A stretch of DNA of 39,936 bases. It comes from a bacterium UBP4_UBA6127 (lineage in GTDB: Bacteria > UBP4 > UBA4092). A program made the position numbers and the translations under genes. Below the pieces are notes generated by a model, which was not told the origin of the DNA, searched no databases, and saw nothing but the letters and a program-made list of their open reading frames with translations. Positions 8,518 through 16,190 of this stretch are shown piece by piece. The stretch is taken from the NCBI GenBank assembly GCA_002428325.1, contig DIVR01000055.1:1-39936 (forward strand). Direction: 5' to 3'. The first letter of the stretch is position 1. Each line of letters starts with the position of its first letter.

Positions 8518-8535
8518 TTTTGACAGTTGTCAAAA
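8518..8535. repeat. Palindrome TTTTGACRGYTGTCAAAA, copy 2
   Basis: TTTTGACAGTTGTCAAAA, a perfect eight-base dyad around GT. It lies 164 bp from copy 1, and the direct repeat pair CTAAAGTATYAT lies between them. Confidence 0.6.
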
Positions 8536-8614
8536 AATAAGCTTTATCGAGCTGAGACGGTCTTGCTTTTTGAGAAAAAACCTGGATACCGGAAGGGCTG
8601 ATTCAGGATATTTC

Positions 8615-9172
8615 TCACTCCAGGCAGGCCGATTTCAGATTATTTAATATCTGCTTAAGTTCCTCATGTTTTCCTGGACCGAGCCTTTCAGTTTCAACTT
8701 TCCGGAATCCCAGGGAAATTTCTTTTTGGACTCCCTCATCGAGGTGCATTTCAGCCAGGGTAAACAGGATATTATTTTCTTTTTGGATATGCTGGGTCAG
8801 AAGCTGGATATAAAATCCCATATTGCGGGTAATGATTCCATCGGCTTCAGGGTCATTGACTTTTTTTCGGAGAATACCATCGGAGATGCCCCTGATAAAA
8901 TCTCTTCCCATGATATGTTCATGAAGCATCACCCCGATAGGGCCTCCCTCTCTGGGGATACCCGCTTGTTCCAGGGCCGGGAACAGGTAATCTTCTTCTT
9001 TACCATGGTGGCACAAATCGGCAAATATTTTCAGAAATTCAACCACTCCTTCTAATTGGGTCAGATGGTAAGTCTCCCCTGATTCCTTTTTCTTTAGAAT
9101 CGATTCCATTACCTTCAACATTTCCAGGATGGCATCATGTTCCTGCCTGAGTTCATCGGTGGGTTTTATCAT
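8615..9172 (-). CDS. Hemerythrin HHE cation-binding domain protein
   Basis: A 185-residue helical protein with the di-iron ligand pattern of HHE hemerythrin-like proteins: H12 (QEHD), H56 and E59 (HHGKEED), H84/H86 (LHEH) and H128/E132 (HIQKEN). Such proteins bind O2 or NO or protect iron centres in anaerobes and microaerophiles. The domain fills most of the protein, and the C-terminal 35 residues are an extra helix. The ATG at 9172 has a GGGAGAA ribosome-binding site. The gene is monocistronic and ends facing the heparinase-like gene. The family is clear; its specific function (oxygen sensing, NO detoxification or iron-sulfur repair) is not. Confidence 0.92.
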   Translation of the reverse strand: MIKPTDELRQEHDAILEMLKVMESILKKKESGETYHLTQLEGVVEFLKIFADLCHHGKEEDYLFPALEQAGIPREGGPIGVMLHEHIMGRDFIRGISDGILRKKVNDPEADGIITRNMGFYIQLLTQHIQKENNILFTLAEMHLDEGVQKEISLGFRKVETERLGPGKHEELKQILNNLKSACLE

Positions 9173-9461
9173 AAGGGATTCTCCCTGTAGAGGGTGTATG
9201 GTTTAAAGTTACCATAACCTAAGGGGAAAAGTAACTCTTCTTATATGAATCTTCATTTCTATTCGGGACGGCCGGGAAAAAGGATGCCGGGCAGGTAATT
9301 AACACTGATTCAATCGCCCTCTTAATGATATAGGCAAGAGTGGATTTTAAGCTGGTTAGGCAAGTGATAATGTGAGACCCAGCCAGGGCATAAATAACTA
9401 GAGAACCCTCAGGGTGGAAGCTCAATTGATAGCTAAGGTTGGTGAGGTCTTAGAAAATTCC

Positions 9462-10142
9462 TCAGTTGAAGAATCGGAACCAGATGAGGATAGCCAGGGC
9501 ATTGATTCCATCATACCAATGGATTTTCTTTCCTTCATCGAATTCTCTTCCGGCATAAGAGATAGGGACTTCATATATCCGGATTCCCTTTTTTAATATT
9601 TTAGCGGTTACTTCGGGTTCAAACCCGAACCGGTCACAGCGAAGGGGCATCCCTTTTATCAGGTCTGTTTTAATAAGCTTGTAACAGGTCTCCATATCGG
9701 AGAGGGTTGAATTGTAAAGGATATTGGTTATCAGGGTCAGGAAACGGTTTCCGATCCAGTGATAGAAAAGCATGTTTCGATGTTCACCTGTGAAGCGGGA
9801 CCCATAGACAACTGTTGCCCAGCCCTTCTCTACGGGCCGAAGGAGTTTCAGGTAATCTTCAGGGTCATATTCCAAATCGGCGTCCTGGATGATGATATAC
9901 TCACCGGTAGCCGCTTGAATCCCTGTTCGAATTGCGGCACCTTTCCCCTTATTGGCTTCATGAAAAAGGATTTGATTGACTTTGCTTGCCAGCTCATTTT
10001 TCAAAATATCCCGGGTGGCATCGGTGGACCCATCATCAATGATAATAATTTCTTTATCCAGGGGGACTTTACGTACCGATTCAATTATTTCTCGAATTGT
10101 CTTGGCTTCATTATAAACCGGGACAATGACTGATATTTTCAT
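9462..10142 (-). CDS. GT2 glycosyltransferase, DPM1/ALG5-like polyprenyl-phosphate sugar synthase
   Basis: This 226-residue GT-A fold enzyme begins MKISVIVPVYNE. It has the nucleotide-sugar motif DDGSTD (D36, D37) and the metal-binding QDADLEYDP (D87, D89). GSRF and ETCYKL (acceptor-side motifs) and GFEPEVTAKI follow, as in dolichyl-phosphate hexose synthases and bacterial polyprenyl-phosphate GTs. It has no C-terminal membrane anchor and would load a sugar onto undecaprenyl phosphate at the inner face of the membrane. It starts two bases after the YfhO stop, so it is the last gene of a three-gene transcript. That pairing matches the CsbB/YfhO two-step logic known from Bacillus. The sugar is not predictable. 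Confidence 0.9.
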   Translation of the reverse strand: MKISVIVPVYNEAKTIREIIESVRKVPLDKEIIIIDDGSTDATRDILKNELASKVNQILFHEANKGKGAAIRTGIQAATGEYIIIQDADLEYDPEDYLKLLRPVEKGWATVVYGSRFTGEHRNMLFYHWIGNRFLTLITNILYNSTLSDMETCYKLIKTDLIKGMPLRCDRFGFEPEVTAKILKKGIRIYEVPISYAGREFDEGKKIHWYDGINALAILIWFRFFN

Positions 10143-10144
10143 GG

Positions 10145-13100
10145 TTATGACTCCGGGGACGGAGGGGTCTTATCCAGCAAACCCTGCTCCCATTGGCGCT
10201 GTTTCTGTATCCGGTAAAGACTGTTTATTTTAATGCCAATCGCTAAAACTAACAACAGAATCGTGAAAAAGGTTATCCATATACCTGTCCAAAGCCCTTC
10301 AGGCCAGTATTCCATTTGAACCAGGTGCCTTCCTTTGGGCAGGAAAATTCCCCGAAGAGCCCCATTAACTCTGTAAATCCGGGCGGGCTGTCCGTCAATT
10401 TGGGCTGACCATCCCGGGTCATATATCTCACTAAGGACCAGGAATCCGGGAAGCCGGGAGTAGGTTTTGCAGGCAACCTTGTTGGAGTGGCTGGAAATAA
10501 ATTCAACGGTATCTCCCGATATTTCCAAAGTTTTCTGGGTGGGCAGTCCCTCGGCATCGACTCCGGTTTCAATATCATATCGATATCGGGCCGGGACTGA
10601 ACTTGGAAGGAGTAATTCAGTTTCCGGCCGATTGAGGGATTCCATGGCCTGCCCGATTTTAGCTCCCTTGACTCCAATGATGGCGTAAGCCTGAAGAATA
10701 GAGTCTTGGGATAAGGGGATTCCGCTGCCTCCCAGGGATTGGAAAACTGCCCATCCTTCCTTGGGGATATATTTTCCTGCATCGCCTTTCCCTGAAAGCA
10801 AAACTATTTTCCCGGTATCGATGGACTGGATAAATTCTATTAGGCTCTGGGCGGCATCAGCTGACAAGTCGGTCCGGAATTGCCGGACTTCTTCAAAGTC
10901 TCCTGAAGAAGGATTTACGACTGCGGCCGCAAATCCGGGAATATCTTCCAGGATTTCCTTGCCATCGACCCAGATTTGCATCTGGTTTTGGGCTGAGGGT
11001 GACTGGCTTAAAACATGAATGGAATGGGTGGAGGGGAACCTGACCCCGGTCTTTCCAATAAGGGCGGAGCGTTCTTCTTTAAGAGAGCCGGCATTCTCCA
11101 TCAGGATGGCAGTCTCCCTGGGATTGAAAAGTGTTTCATCTTCCATCCATCTCCATCCCATGATTTCCTGCCGGGTGACCATGGCTTGATGGGTAATCCA
11201 TCCTCGGGGAAATGGGTTGGAATTCTTATATAGATAGCCGCCCTCCTGGGCGATTAAGGCAAAACCCGGGATCGCTACAGGGGTTTCTGTCAGGGCATAT
11301 TTCACATTCAGCATATCTCCCAGCTGGTTTCCGGTGAAATTTAGGATGCCATAATGCCAGGGGTCGTTATAGGGGGGACGTTGCGGATACAGGTTATTGG
11401 CATGGTCCAGGTATCTTCGATAGATTGTTTTATAAATAGGGTCATACCCCTGGACATCCTGAAGCCCATATACCGCGGCGGTATTGGGAAGCATCAGTCT
11501 CCCCAGCCTCTCTTCACCAAAGGCAGGCTCGTTATGGGTGGTATCTTCAGCGGCGAAATATCGGAAGGGTTCTTTTTCCTGCTGCATGATTTTAAGGGCC
11601 GGGCTAAGGGGATAGATATCGGCGGGTGATTTATAATTCCATTGATTGAAATACCCGGCGGTTTCCGGTCTGAGTTCAAATAGGGACAGAGCCAGCAGGC
11701 TGATTAAAAAAAGATTAGGATGGAATAGTTTTCCCGGCGCCAAAATGAAAAGTGAAATCAATAAGGCTCCCGGGAGAAGCCGGATCCATCCATCGCCAAA
11801 ACCCAAGGTGTTCATCAATAATAATATCCCGGCGAGAATCAGTATGAAACCTGTTATCTTAATGAGAATCGCTGTTGTTCCCTCTTTCCATTTCAGGAAT
11901 TTATCCAGGGATAACCCTGCCAATAGGGCTAAGGCCAGACTGCTGACAGCCAGGAACCGATGAAGCACATAAAAGGTCTGTATCCCGGGCAGATGGGAGT
12001 AAACAGCCCTCCCTGAAAAGGGTTCAAAAAAGACCAGAGATAATGACCATAATAATATCCCGGACCATATCTTAAAATTCAGAGAAGTCTTATCATCCTG
12101 AAACGGGATAAACAATCCTCCCAAAATCAACAGCACCGAGAGGGTGCCAACATAGAAGCTGATGGTGAAATCTCCCATTCCCCCTCCCAGGAAAAGGTCA
12201 TGGAAAGCGGCTATGGCCATCTGGGATAAATTGACTATCCTGTAATAATCCCATTGAGGAAAGCCGGCCCTGACGGTCTCGGATTGATAGATGAGAGCCG
12301 GATACCATTGGAAAGCGGCCAGCCCCAGGGCTGCCAATCCAGCCAGGATTAATATCCCCCAAATGGAGAGTAACCCTTTTAAATTCCAATTCCATTCCCT
12401 GAATCGTATCAATAGGGTATAGGCAAGCCCCAACCCCCCCATTCCCAATGCCAGCCAACCGGTGAGATGGGAGAGCTGGAAAGGAATAAACCTCTCAAAC
12501 CTCAGGCTGATGACCCAGATAAGCCCGTCCAGAATAAAGAGTCCGATAAGGGTGTTCCCTATCACCTGATGGCCGATTTTGACTGATTCCCTGGGGGTCG
12601 GCTGATTGATTTGGCTGATACTTCGGAAGATAAGATACACAACGGCTGTCGTCCCGGCAATAAATACCGTTTGAGGGTATCCGCTCAGATATAGGAAGGC
12701 TCCCGCCAGTCCCCCAATCAGAATAGAAAAAATATCCCGTTTCTGGAAAATCCGTTCCATCCCATAAAGCAGCAGGGGTAAAAAGGGCAGGGAAAAAAAC
12801 TGGGCGGTTACCAGCATTTTGGTAACCATAAATTGGCCCAGCATATAACAGATGCCTGAGAAGAGAGCACCACCTCGGCTCATCCCCAGCCGCCTGCCTA
12901 ATAAATAAGTAAAAAATCCGGCTAACAGGAAATGAAAAGCCAGGTCCAGCCCAAAGGCTCTCTCAGGAGAAAACAACAGGTAAAATATCCAATGGGGCAG
13001 ATGGGCCGCCCCCGTATGGGGATTGGCATAAAATGGGGTTCCTGAGAAAATATGAGGATTCCAAAGAGGGCAGATTCCTGATTCCAGGGCTTTTCCAAAG

Positions 13101-13333
13101 AAATATAACTGGGGATAGACCAGTCCATTCACATCTCCCCCGGAGGGGATTTTCGACTCCAGGGTGATTTCCGGGAAATTAAAAAGTATCAGGATAATCA
13201 GAAACAGGATAACCAGTATTTCCCCAAGACCCTGAGGCATATTCCATTTTCCACGGGAAACGGAAACAGGCTTAGGTTTGGCGGTTTGGGTCTCTGCTGG
13301 TGTTGGATTTGTTTTCTCGTCTAAGTTCAGCAT
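10145..13333 (-). CDS. YfhO-family multi-pass membrane glycosyltransferase
   Basis: A 1062-residue membrane protein. After a Pro/Thr-rich cytoplasmic tail (1-35), about a dozen hydrophobic spans cover residues 35-560, including GDVNGLVYPQLYFFGK, the first-loop acidic region of YfhO/GT-C proteins. An extracytoplasmic domain follows. Near the C-terminus is the YfhO signature LSEIYDPGWSAQIDGQPAR...LPKGRHLVQMEY, and then one last span. In Bacillus, YfhO works with a CsbB-type GT2 that makes polyprenyl-phosphate GlcNAc; here two GT2 genes flank it in one transcript. The ATG at 13333 overlaps the upstream GT2 by 62 bp and lacks a good ribosome-binding site. An in-frame ATG at 13240 (MPQGLGEI) would remove the overlap and is a real alternative. 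Confidence 0.85.
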   Translation of the reverse strand: MLNLDEKTNPTPAETQTAKPKPVSVSRGKWNMPQGLGEILVILFLIILILFNFPEITLESKIPSGGDVNGLVYPQLYFFGKALESGICPLWNPHIFSGTPFYANPHTGAAHLPHWIFYLLFSPERAFGLDLAFHFLLAGFFTYLLGRRLGMSRGGALFSGICYMLGQFMVTKMLVTAQFFSLPFLPLLLYGMERIFQKRDIFSILIGGLAGAFLYLSGYPQTVFIAGTTAVVYLIFRSISQINQPTPRESVKIGHQVIGNTLIGLFILDGLIWVISLRFERFIPFQLSHLTGWLALGMGGLGLAYTLLIRFREWNWNLKGLLSIWGILILAGLAALGLAAFQWYPALIYQSETVRAGFPQWDYYRIVNLSQMAIAAFHDLFLGGGMGDFTISFYVGTLSVLLILGGLFIPFQDDKTSLNFKIWSGILLWSLSLVFFEPFSGRAVYSHLPGIQTFYVLHRFLAVSSLALALLAGLSLDKFLKWKEGTTAILIKITGFILILAGILLLMNTLGFGDGWIRLLPGALLISLFILAPGKLFHPNLFLISLLALSLFELRPETAGYFNQWNYKSPADIYPLSPALKIMQQEKEPFRYFAAEDTTHNEPAFGEERLGRLMLPNTAAVYGLQDVQGYDPIYKTIYRRYLDHANNLYPQRPPYNDPWHYGILNFTGNQLGDMLNVKYALTETPVAIPGFALIAQEGGYLYKNSNPFPRGWITHQAMVTRQEIMGWRWMEDETLFNPRETAILMENAGSLKEERSALIGKTGVRFPSTHSIHVLSQSPSAQNQMQIWVDGKEILEDIPGFAAAVVNPSSGDFEEVRQFRTDLSADAAQSLIEFIQSIDTGKIVLLSGKGDAGKYIPKEGWAVFQSLGGSGIPLSQDSILQAYAIIGVKGAKIGQAMESLNRPETELLLPSSVPARYRYDIETGVDAEGLPTQKTLEISGDTVEFISSHSNKVACKTYSRLPGFLVLSEIYDPGWSAQIDGQPARIYRVNGALRGIFLPKGRHLVQMEYWPEGLWTGIWITFFTILLLVLAIGIKINSLYRIQKQRQWEQGLLDKTPPSPES

Positions 13334-14042
13334 GGTTTTTTCGGATTTTCTGGAGTTCCTTTAGCATCTTCAGGGAATCCCTGATGGGGTCCACTTTTGA
13401 CTGGGGAGAATTGACCCAGATGATGGGATGCTCCACGATGTTATAACCCAGAAGTCGGGCAATATACAAGATTTCCACATCAAATGAAAATCCCCAGAGA
13501 GTTTGCCGGTTGAATATTTCCTGAGCCGATTTCCTCTTAAACAATTTAAATCCGCATTGGGTATCAATAAACCCCGGCAACACCATGATTCGGACAAATT
13601 TATTAAAGGTTTTCCCCATCATCATCCGGTACCAGGGTTGGGGTTGTGTCACTTTTGCTCCCTGAATGCTTCGGGACCCGATGACAATATCCGCTTTATG
13701 CTCCTCCATAACTTTTAGAAGCTTGGCGGATTCTTCGATGGGAGTGGACCCATCGGCATCGGTAAACAGGCAGTATTCCCCTTCGGCGGCCATCATCCCA
13801 ACCCGGACGGCATATCCTTTCCCATGATTGGGACTGATTTTCTGGATAGTTAACCGGGGAAACCGGGATTGAAACGACTGGCATACCTCAGAGGTTCGGT
13901 CAGTGCTGCCATCATCAATGACCCTGATTTCCGAAAAATAAGGCTGGTTGCTTAAATAGCCAATGATCCTCTCCAGGGTAGGCCCGATTCGGGCTTCCTC
14001 GTTAAAACAGGGTATGATAACCGATAAATATAATCTTTCCAA
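13272..14042 (-). CDS. GT2 glycosyltransferase, dolichyl-phosphate glucosyltransferase (ALG5)-like
   Basis: 256 residues. The start is a TTG at 14042 (MERLYLSVIIPCFNEE), supported by AAAGGA eight bases upstream. GT-A motifs: IDDGSTD (D43, D44) and FTDADGSTP (D95, D97), then VIGSRS, TQCGFKLFKR and WGFSFDVEIL. The DADGSTP and TQCGFKLF blocks are those of ALG5-type dolichyl-phosphate glucose synthases and their bacterial homologues. It would make a polyprenyl-phosphate hexose for the downstream YfhO-type transferase. The soluble C-terminus is basic (KNHAELRRENKS). First gene of the three-gene cassette, divergent from the phosphofructokinase gene. Family confident, sugar specificity inferred. Confidence 0.9.
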   Translation of the reverse strand: MERLYLSVIIPCFNEEARIGPTLERIIGYLSNQPYFSEIRVIDDGSTDRTSEVCQSFQSRFPRLTIQKISPNHGKGYAVRVGMMAAEGEYCLFTDADGSTPIEESAKLLKVMEEHKADIVIGSRSIQGAKVTQPQPWYRMMMGKTFNKFVRIMVLPGFIDTQCGFKLFKRKSAQEIFNRQTLWGFSFDVEILYIARLLGYNIVEHPIIWVNSPQSKVDPIRDSLKMLKELQKIRKNHAELRRENKSNTSRDPNRQT

Positions 14043-14175
14043 GGGTTTTATCCTTTGTCCAGTATGCTTAACTATTATGCCTTAGACTCCTTATTTATCC
14101 CAAATGAGATTTTATCCAATCTCTTCCCCTAATCAAAAATTATTATCCGACCTTAACGGTCTTGATTCGGAGGGG

Positions 14176-14204
14176 GACCCAGCCTGATGCCATCAGCCTG
14201 GGTC
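14176..14204. repeat. 29-nt hairpin repeat, copy 1
   Basis: Arms GACCCAG (14176-14182) and CTGGGTC (14198-14204) enclose a second stem, CTGAT/ATCAG, with a GCC loop and a C-C mismatch between the stems. The preceding TTCGGAG is shared with copy 2 at 29753-29781; the two 29-mers differ at only five positions. ACGGT (14156-14160) and ACCGT (14209-14213) form an outer dyad. It lies upstream of the phosphofructokinase promoter, so it is unlikely to be in that mRNA. Confidence 0.65.
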
Positions 14205-14239
14205 AAAAACCGTAATAAAACAGTTTCTGGGCTGAGGTT

Positions 14240-14268
14240 TTGTCAAAATGCCGCCGGATTGATATAAT
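14240..14268 (+). promoter_or_regulatory. Near-consensus sigma-70 promoter for phosphofructokinase
   Basis: TTGTCA (14240-14245), a 17-bp spacer and a perfect TATAAT (14263-14268). Transcription would start near 14275 and give a leader of about 78 nt. This is the best promoter match in the window and fits a highly expressed glycolytic gene. Confidence 0.7.
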
Positions 14269-14352
14269 TTTATAGATATTCCCCACCAGGGTTATATCGA
14301 TTCCGAATAATGCCAAAAATCCAAAACTCTCAAAATTAAGGGGTAACTCTGT

Positions 14353-15999
14353 ATGATTTCTGCTTTGGAAAAAGTGAGAAAATCCTATCAGCCGAAACTG
14401 CCCAAAGCTCTGCAGTCCGGCAAGTTCAAAATTGAAATGGGCTCCGTTGTTGAGCCTCAGACCGATAAAGAGGTCATTGCTGAACTGTTCAAACACACAG
14501 TTGGCCAGCCCATGGTCACCTTTGCCGAAGGGGAATGCAACCTTTCTACTACCGCCTTGAAAGTTGGTGTCGTGTTATCAGGGGGGCAGGCTCCCGGGGG
14601 ACATAACGTGATTGCCGGGCTTTATGATGCATTAAAATCCGCCAATAAAGATTCCAAGGTCTATGGTTTTCTCAAAGGGCCGGGCGGGGTCATCAAAGGC
14701 AATTATAAAGAGTTGACCGATGAATTTGTCGATCAGTACCGGAATACCGGCGGATTTGACATGATTATGTCCGGCCGGGATAAAATCGAAAAACCGGAAG
14801 ATTTGGCTGCCTGTAAGAAAAATTTTGAAGATATGGGGCTGAACGGGCTGGTCATTATCGGCGGCGATGATTCCAATACCAATGCTGCCATGCTGGCTGA
14901 ATACCTGAAATCCGCAGGCTCAAAGACGGTCGTGATCGGGGTTCCTAAAACCATTGACGGCGACATGAAAAATGAATATATTGAAGCTTCTTTTGGGTTT
15001 GATACTGCTACCAAAACCTATTCTGAACTTATCGGCAATATCTGCCGGGATGCCAGCTCTGCTGTTAAATATTGGCATTTTGTCCGGCTTATGGGCCGGG
15101 CTGCCAGCCATGTGACTTTGGAATGCGCCCTCCAGACTCATCCTAATATTACCCTGATTTCCGAAGAAGTCAGAGCCAAAGGCACCACCCTGGAACAGAT
15201 TGTGGATTATATTGTAGATGTCGTAGTGAAACGGTCCGCTGCCGGGAAGAATTACGGGATTTTGCTGGTTCCCGAAGGATTGCCTGAATTTATCTCTGAT
15301 ATTAAAGTCCTGATTGATGAACTTTCCAATATCTTGGGTGAACATGAAGAATATGTGAAGAGCCTGACCACTCGTGAAGACCGGTTGCAGTTTTTCAGCT
15401 CTAAGCTGACCCCCGGGTCTACCAAAGTTTATGCCAGCCTGCCGGCTGATATCCAGGAAGTCCTTCTGGGCCGTGATAGCCATGGCAATGTGACTTTATC
15501 CCAGGTTGAAACAGAACGGCTTCTCATCGATATGGTGAAAGACCGGATTCGGGAAATGAAATCCGAAGTTAAAACGGATGCTAAATTCAATCCTCTCTCC
15601 CATTTTATGGGGTATGAAGGACGTTGCGCCGCTCCCTCTAATTTCGATGCCGATTATTGTTATTCCCTCGGTTATACCGCCGGCCAAATGGTTCGGGCTA
15701 ATCTGACAGGATATACGGTCATGGTTCAGAATACCACCCTGACTTCTGATAAATGGGTGGCTGGCGCTGTTCCGGTAACGGCCATGCTTAATATTGAAGT
15801 CCGTAAGGGGAAAGCTAAACCAGTCATCAAAAAAGCTTTGGTGGAACTGGAAGGCGAACCCTTTAAACATTTTGCCTCAAATCGGGATGAATGGGCTTTG
15901 AATGATTGTTATGTCTATCCTGGGCCTATCCAGTATTTTGGTCCGGCTGAAGTCTGTGACCAACCGACTATCACCCTGGCCCTTGAACAGAAGAAATAA
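14353..15999 (+). CDS. pfp: Diphosphate-fructose-6-phosphate 1-phosphotransferase (PPi-dependent phosphofructokinase)
   Basis: 548 residues, the length of the long (plant PFP-beta/spirochaete-type) clade. The GGDDSNT motif (D172, D173) replaces the GGDGS of ATP enzymes; the Asp at the second position marks pyrophosphate use. PKTIDGD (K199, catalytic D202) and MGRAASH (fructose-6-phosphate binding) are present, and VVLSGGQAPGGHNVI forms the phosphate loop. The enzyme interconverts fructose-6-phosphate and fructose-1,6-bisphosphate with PPi and is reversible, saving ATP in glycolysis or serving gluconeogenesis. AAGGGG precedes the ATG. It is monocistronic, with a strong promoter and a strong terminator. 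Codon use is somewhat richer in GCC and GAA than in its neighbours, as expected for high expression. Confidence 0.96.
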   Translation: MISALEKVRKSYQPKLPKALQSGKFKIEMGSVVEPQTDKEVIAELFKHTVGQPMVTFAEGECNLSTTALKVGVVLSGGQAPGGHNVIAGLYDALKSANKDSKVYGFLKGPGGVIKGNYKELTDEFVDQYRNTGGFDMIMSGRDKIEKPEDLAACKKNFEDMGLNGLVIIGGDDSNTNAAMLAEYLKSAGSKTVVIGVPKTIDGDMKNEYIEASFGFDTATKTYSELIGNICRDASSAVKYWHFVRLMGRAASHVTLECALQTHPNITLISEEVRAKGTTLEQIVDYIVDVVVKRSAAGKNYGILLVPEGLPEFISDIKVLIDELSNILGEHEEYVKSLTTREDRLQFFSSKLTPGSTKVYASLPADIQEVLLGRDSHGNVTLSQVETERLLIDMVKDRIREMKSEVKTDAKFNPLSHFMGYEGRCAAPSNFDADYCYSLGYTAGQMVRANLTGYTVMVQNTTLTSDKWVAGAVPVTAMLNIEVRKGKAKPVIKKALVELEGEPFKHFASNRDEWALNDCYVYPGPIQYFGPAEVCDQPTITLALEQKK

Positions 16000-16041
16000 G
16001 TTCTCTTAGAGCCATTTAAACCCTTTTATAAAACTGATAAG

Positions 16042-16078
16042 CCCCGGCAGATACCTCCAGATTGCCGGGGTTTTTTTT
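16042..16078 (+). terminator. Rho-independent terminator of phosphofructokinase
   Basis: CCCCGGCA (16042-16049) pairs with TGCCGGGG (16063-16070), a perfect eight-base GC-rich stem. It is followed by eight T residues (16071-16078), 43 bp after the stop codon. Confidence 0.93.
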
Positions 16079-16092
16079 ATTCGTAAAAAGCT

Positions 16093-16128
16093 CTATAGGT
16101 CCTATAGGTCGTATAAGTCTTATGAGAT
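16093..16128 (+). repeat. Degenerate 9-bp tandem repeat, copy 2
   Basis: Four 9-bp units in a row: CTATAGGTC, CTATAGGTC, GTATAAGTC and TTATGAGAT. The same unit family occurs at 1427-1453 on the other strand. It lies between the phosphofructokinase terminator and the 3' end of glgB. A reading frame through it would give LIRLIRPIGPI, but that frame crosses the terminator and is not a gene. Confidence 0.65.
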
Positions 16129-16190
16129 AGAATATTTCACTGGGAGAATTGATTCTGCCTTCTGCTTTGAAGGTATTAAATGAATTTAAG

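Larger units (their letters stand above)
8307..8614. other. Intergenic region between convergent genes, rich in repeats
   Basis: This 308-bp gap lies at the 3' ends of the heparinase-like and hemerythrin genes. It holds two nearly identical 18-bp palindromes (8354-8371, 8518-8535) and a pair of direct repeats CTAAAGTATYAT (8461-8472, 8499-8510). I see no convincing ORF, tRNA or canonical terminator. Confidence 0.5.
14043..14352. other. Divergent intergenic region between GT2 and phosphofructokinase
   Basis: This 310-bp region holds the first copy of a 29-nt hairpin repeat (14176-14204), a near-consensus promoter (14240-14268) and the phosphofructokinase leader. No promoter for the leftward GT2 cassette stands out. 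Confidence 0.5.

Noticed and set aside
10273..10782. Minus-strand frame of 169 codons within the YfhO gene
   Set aside because: It overlaps the conserved C-terminal YfhO signature in another frame and has no domain of its own.
14920..15483. Minus-strand frame of 187 codons
   Set aside because: Antisense to conserved phosphofructokinase motifs; composition reflects the complement of that gene.
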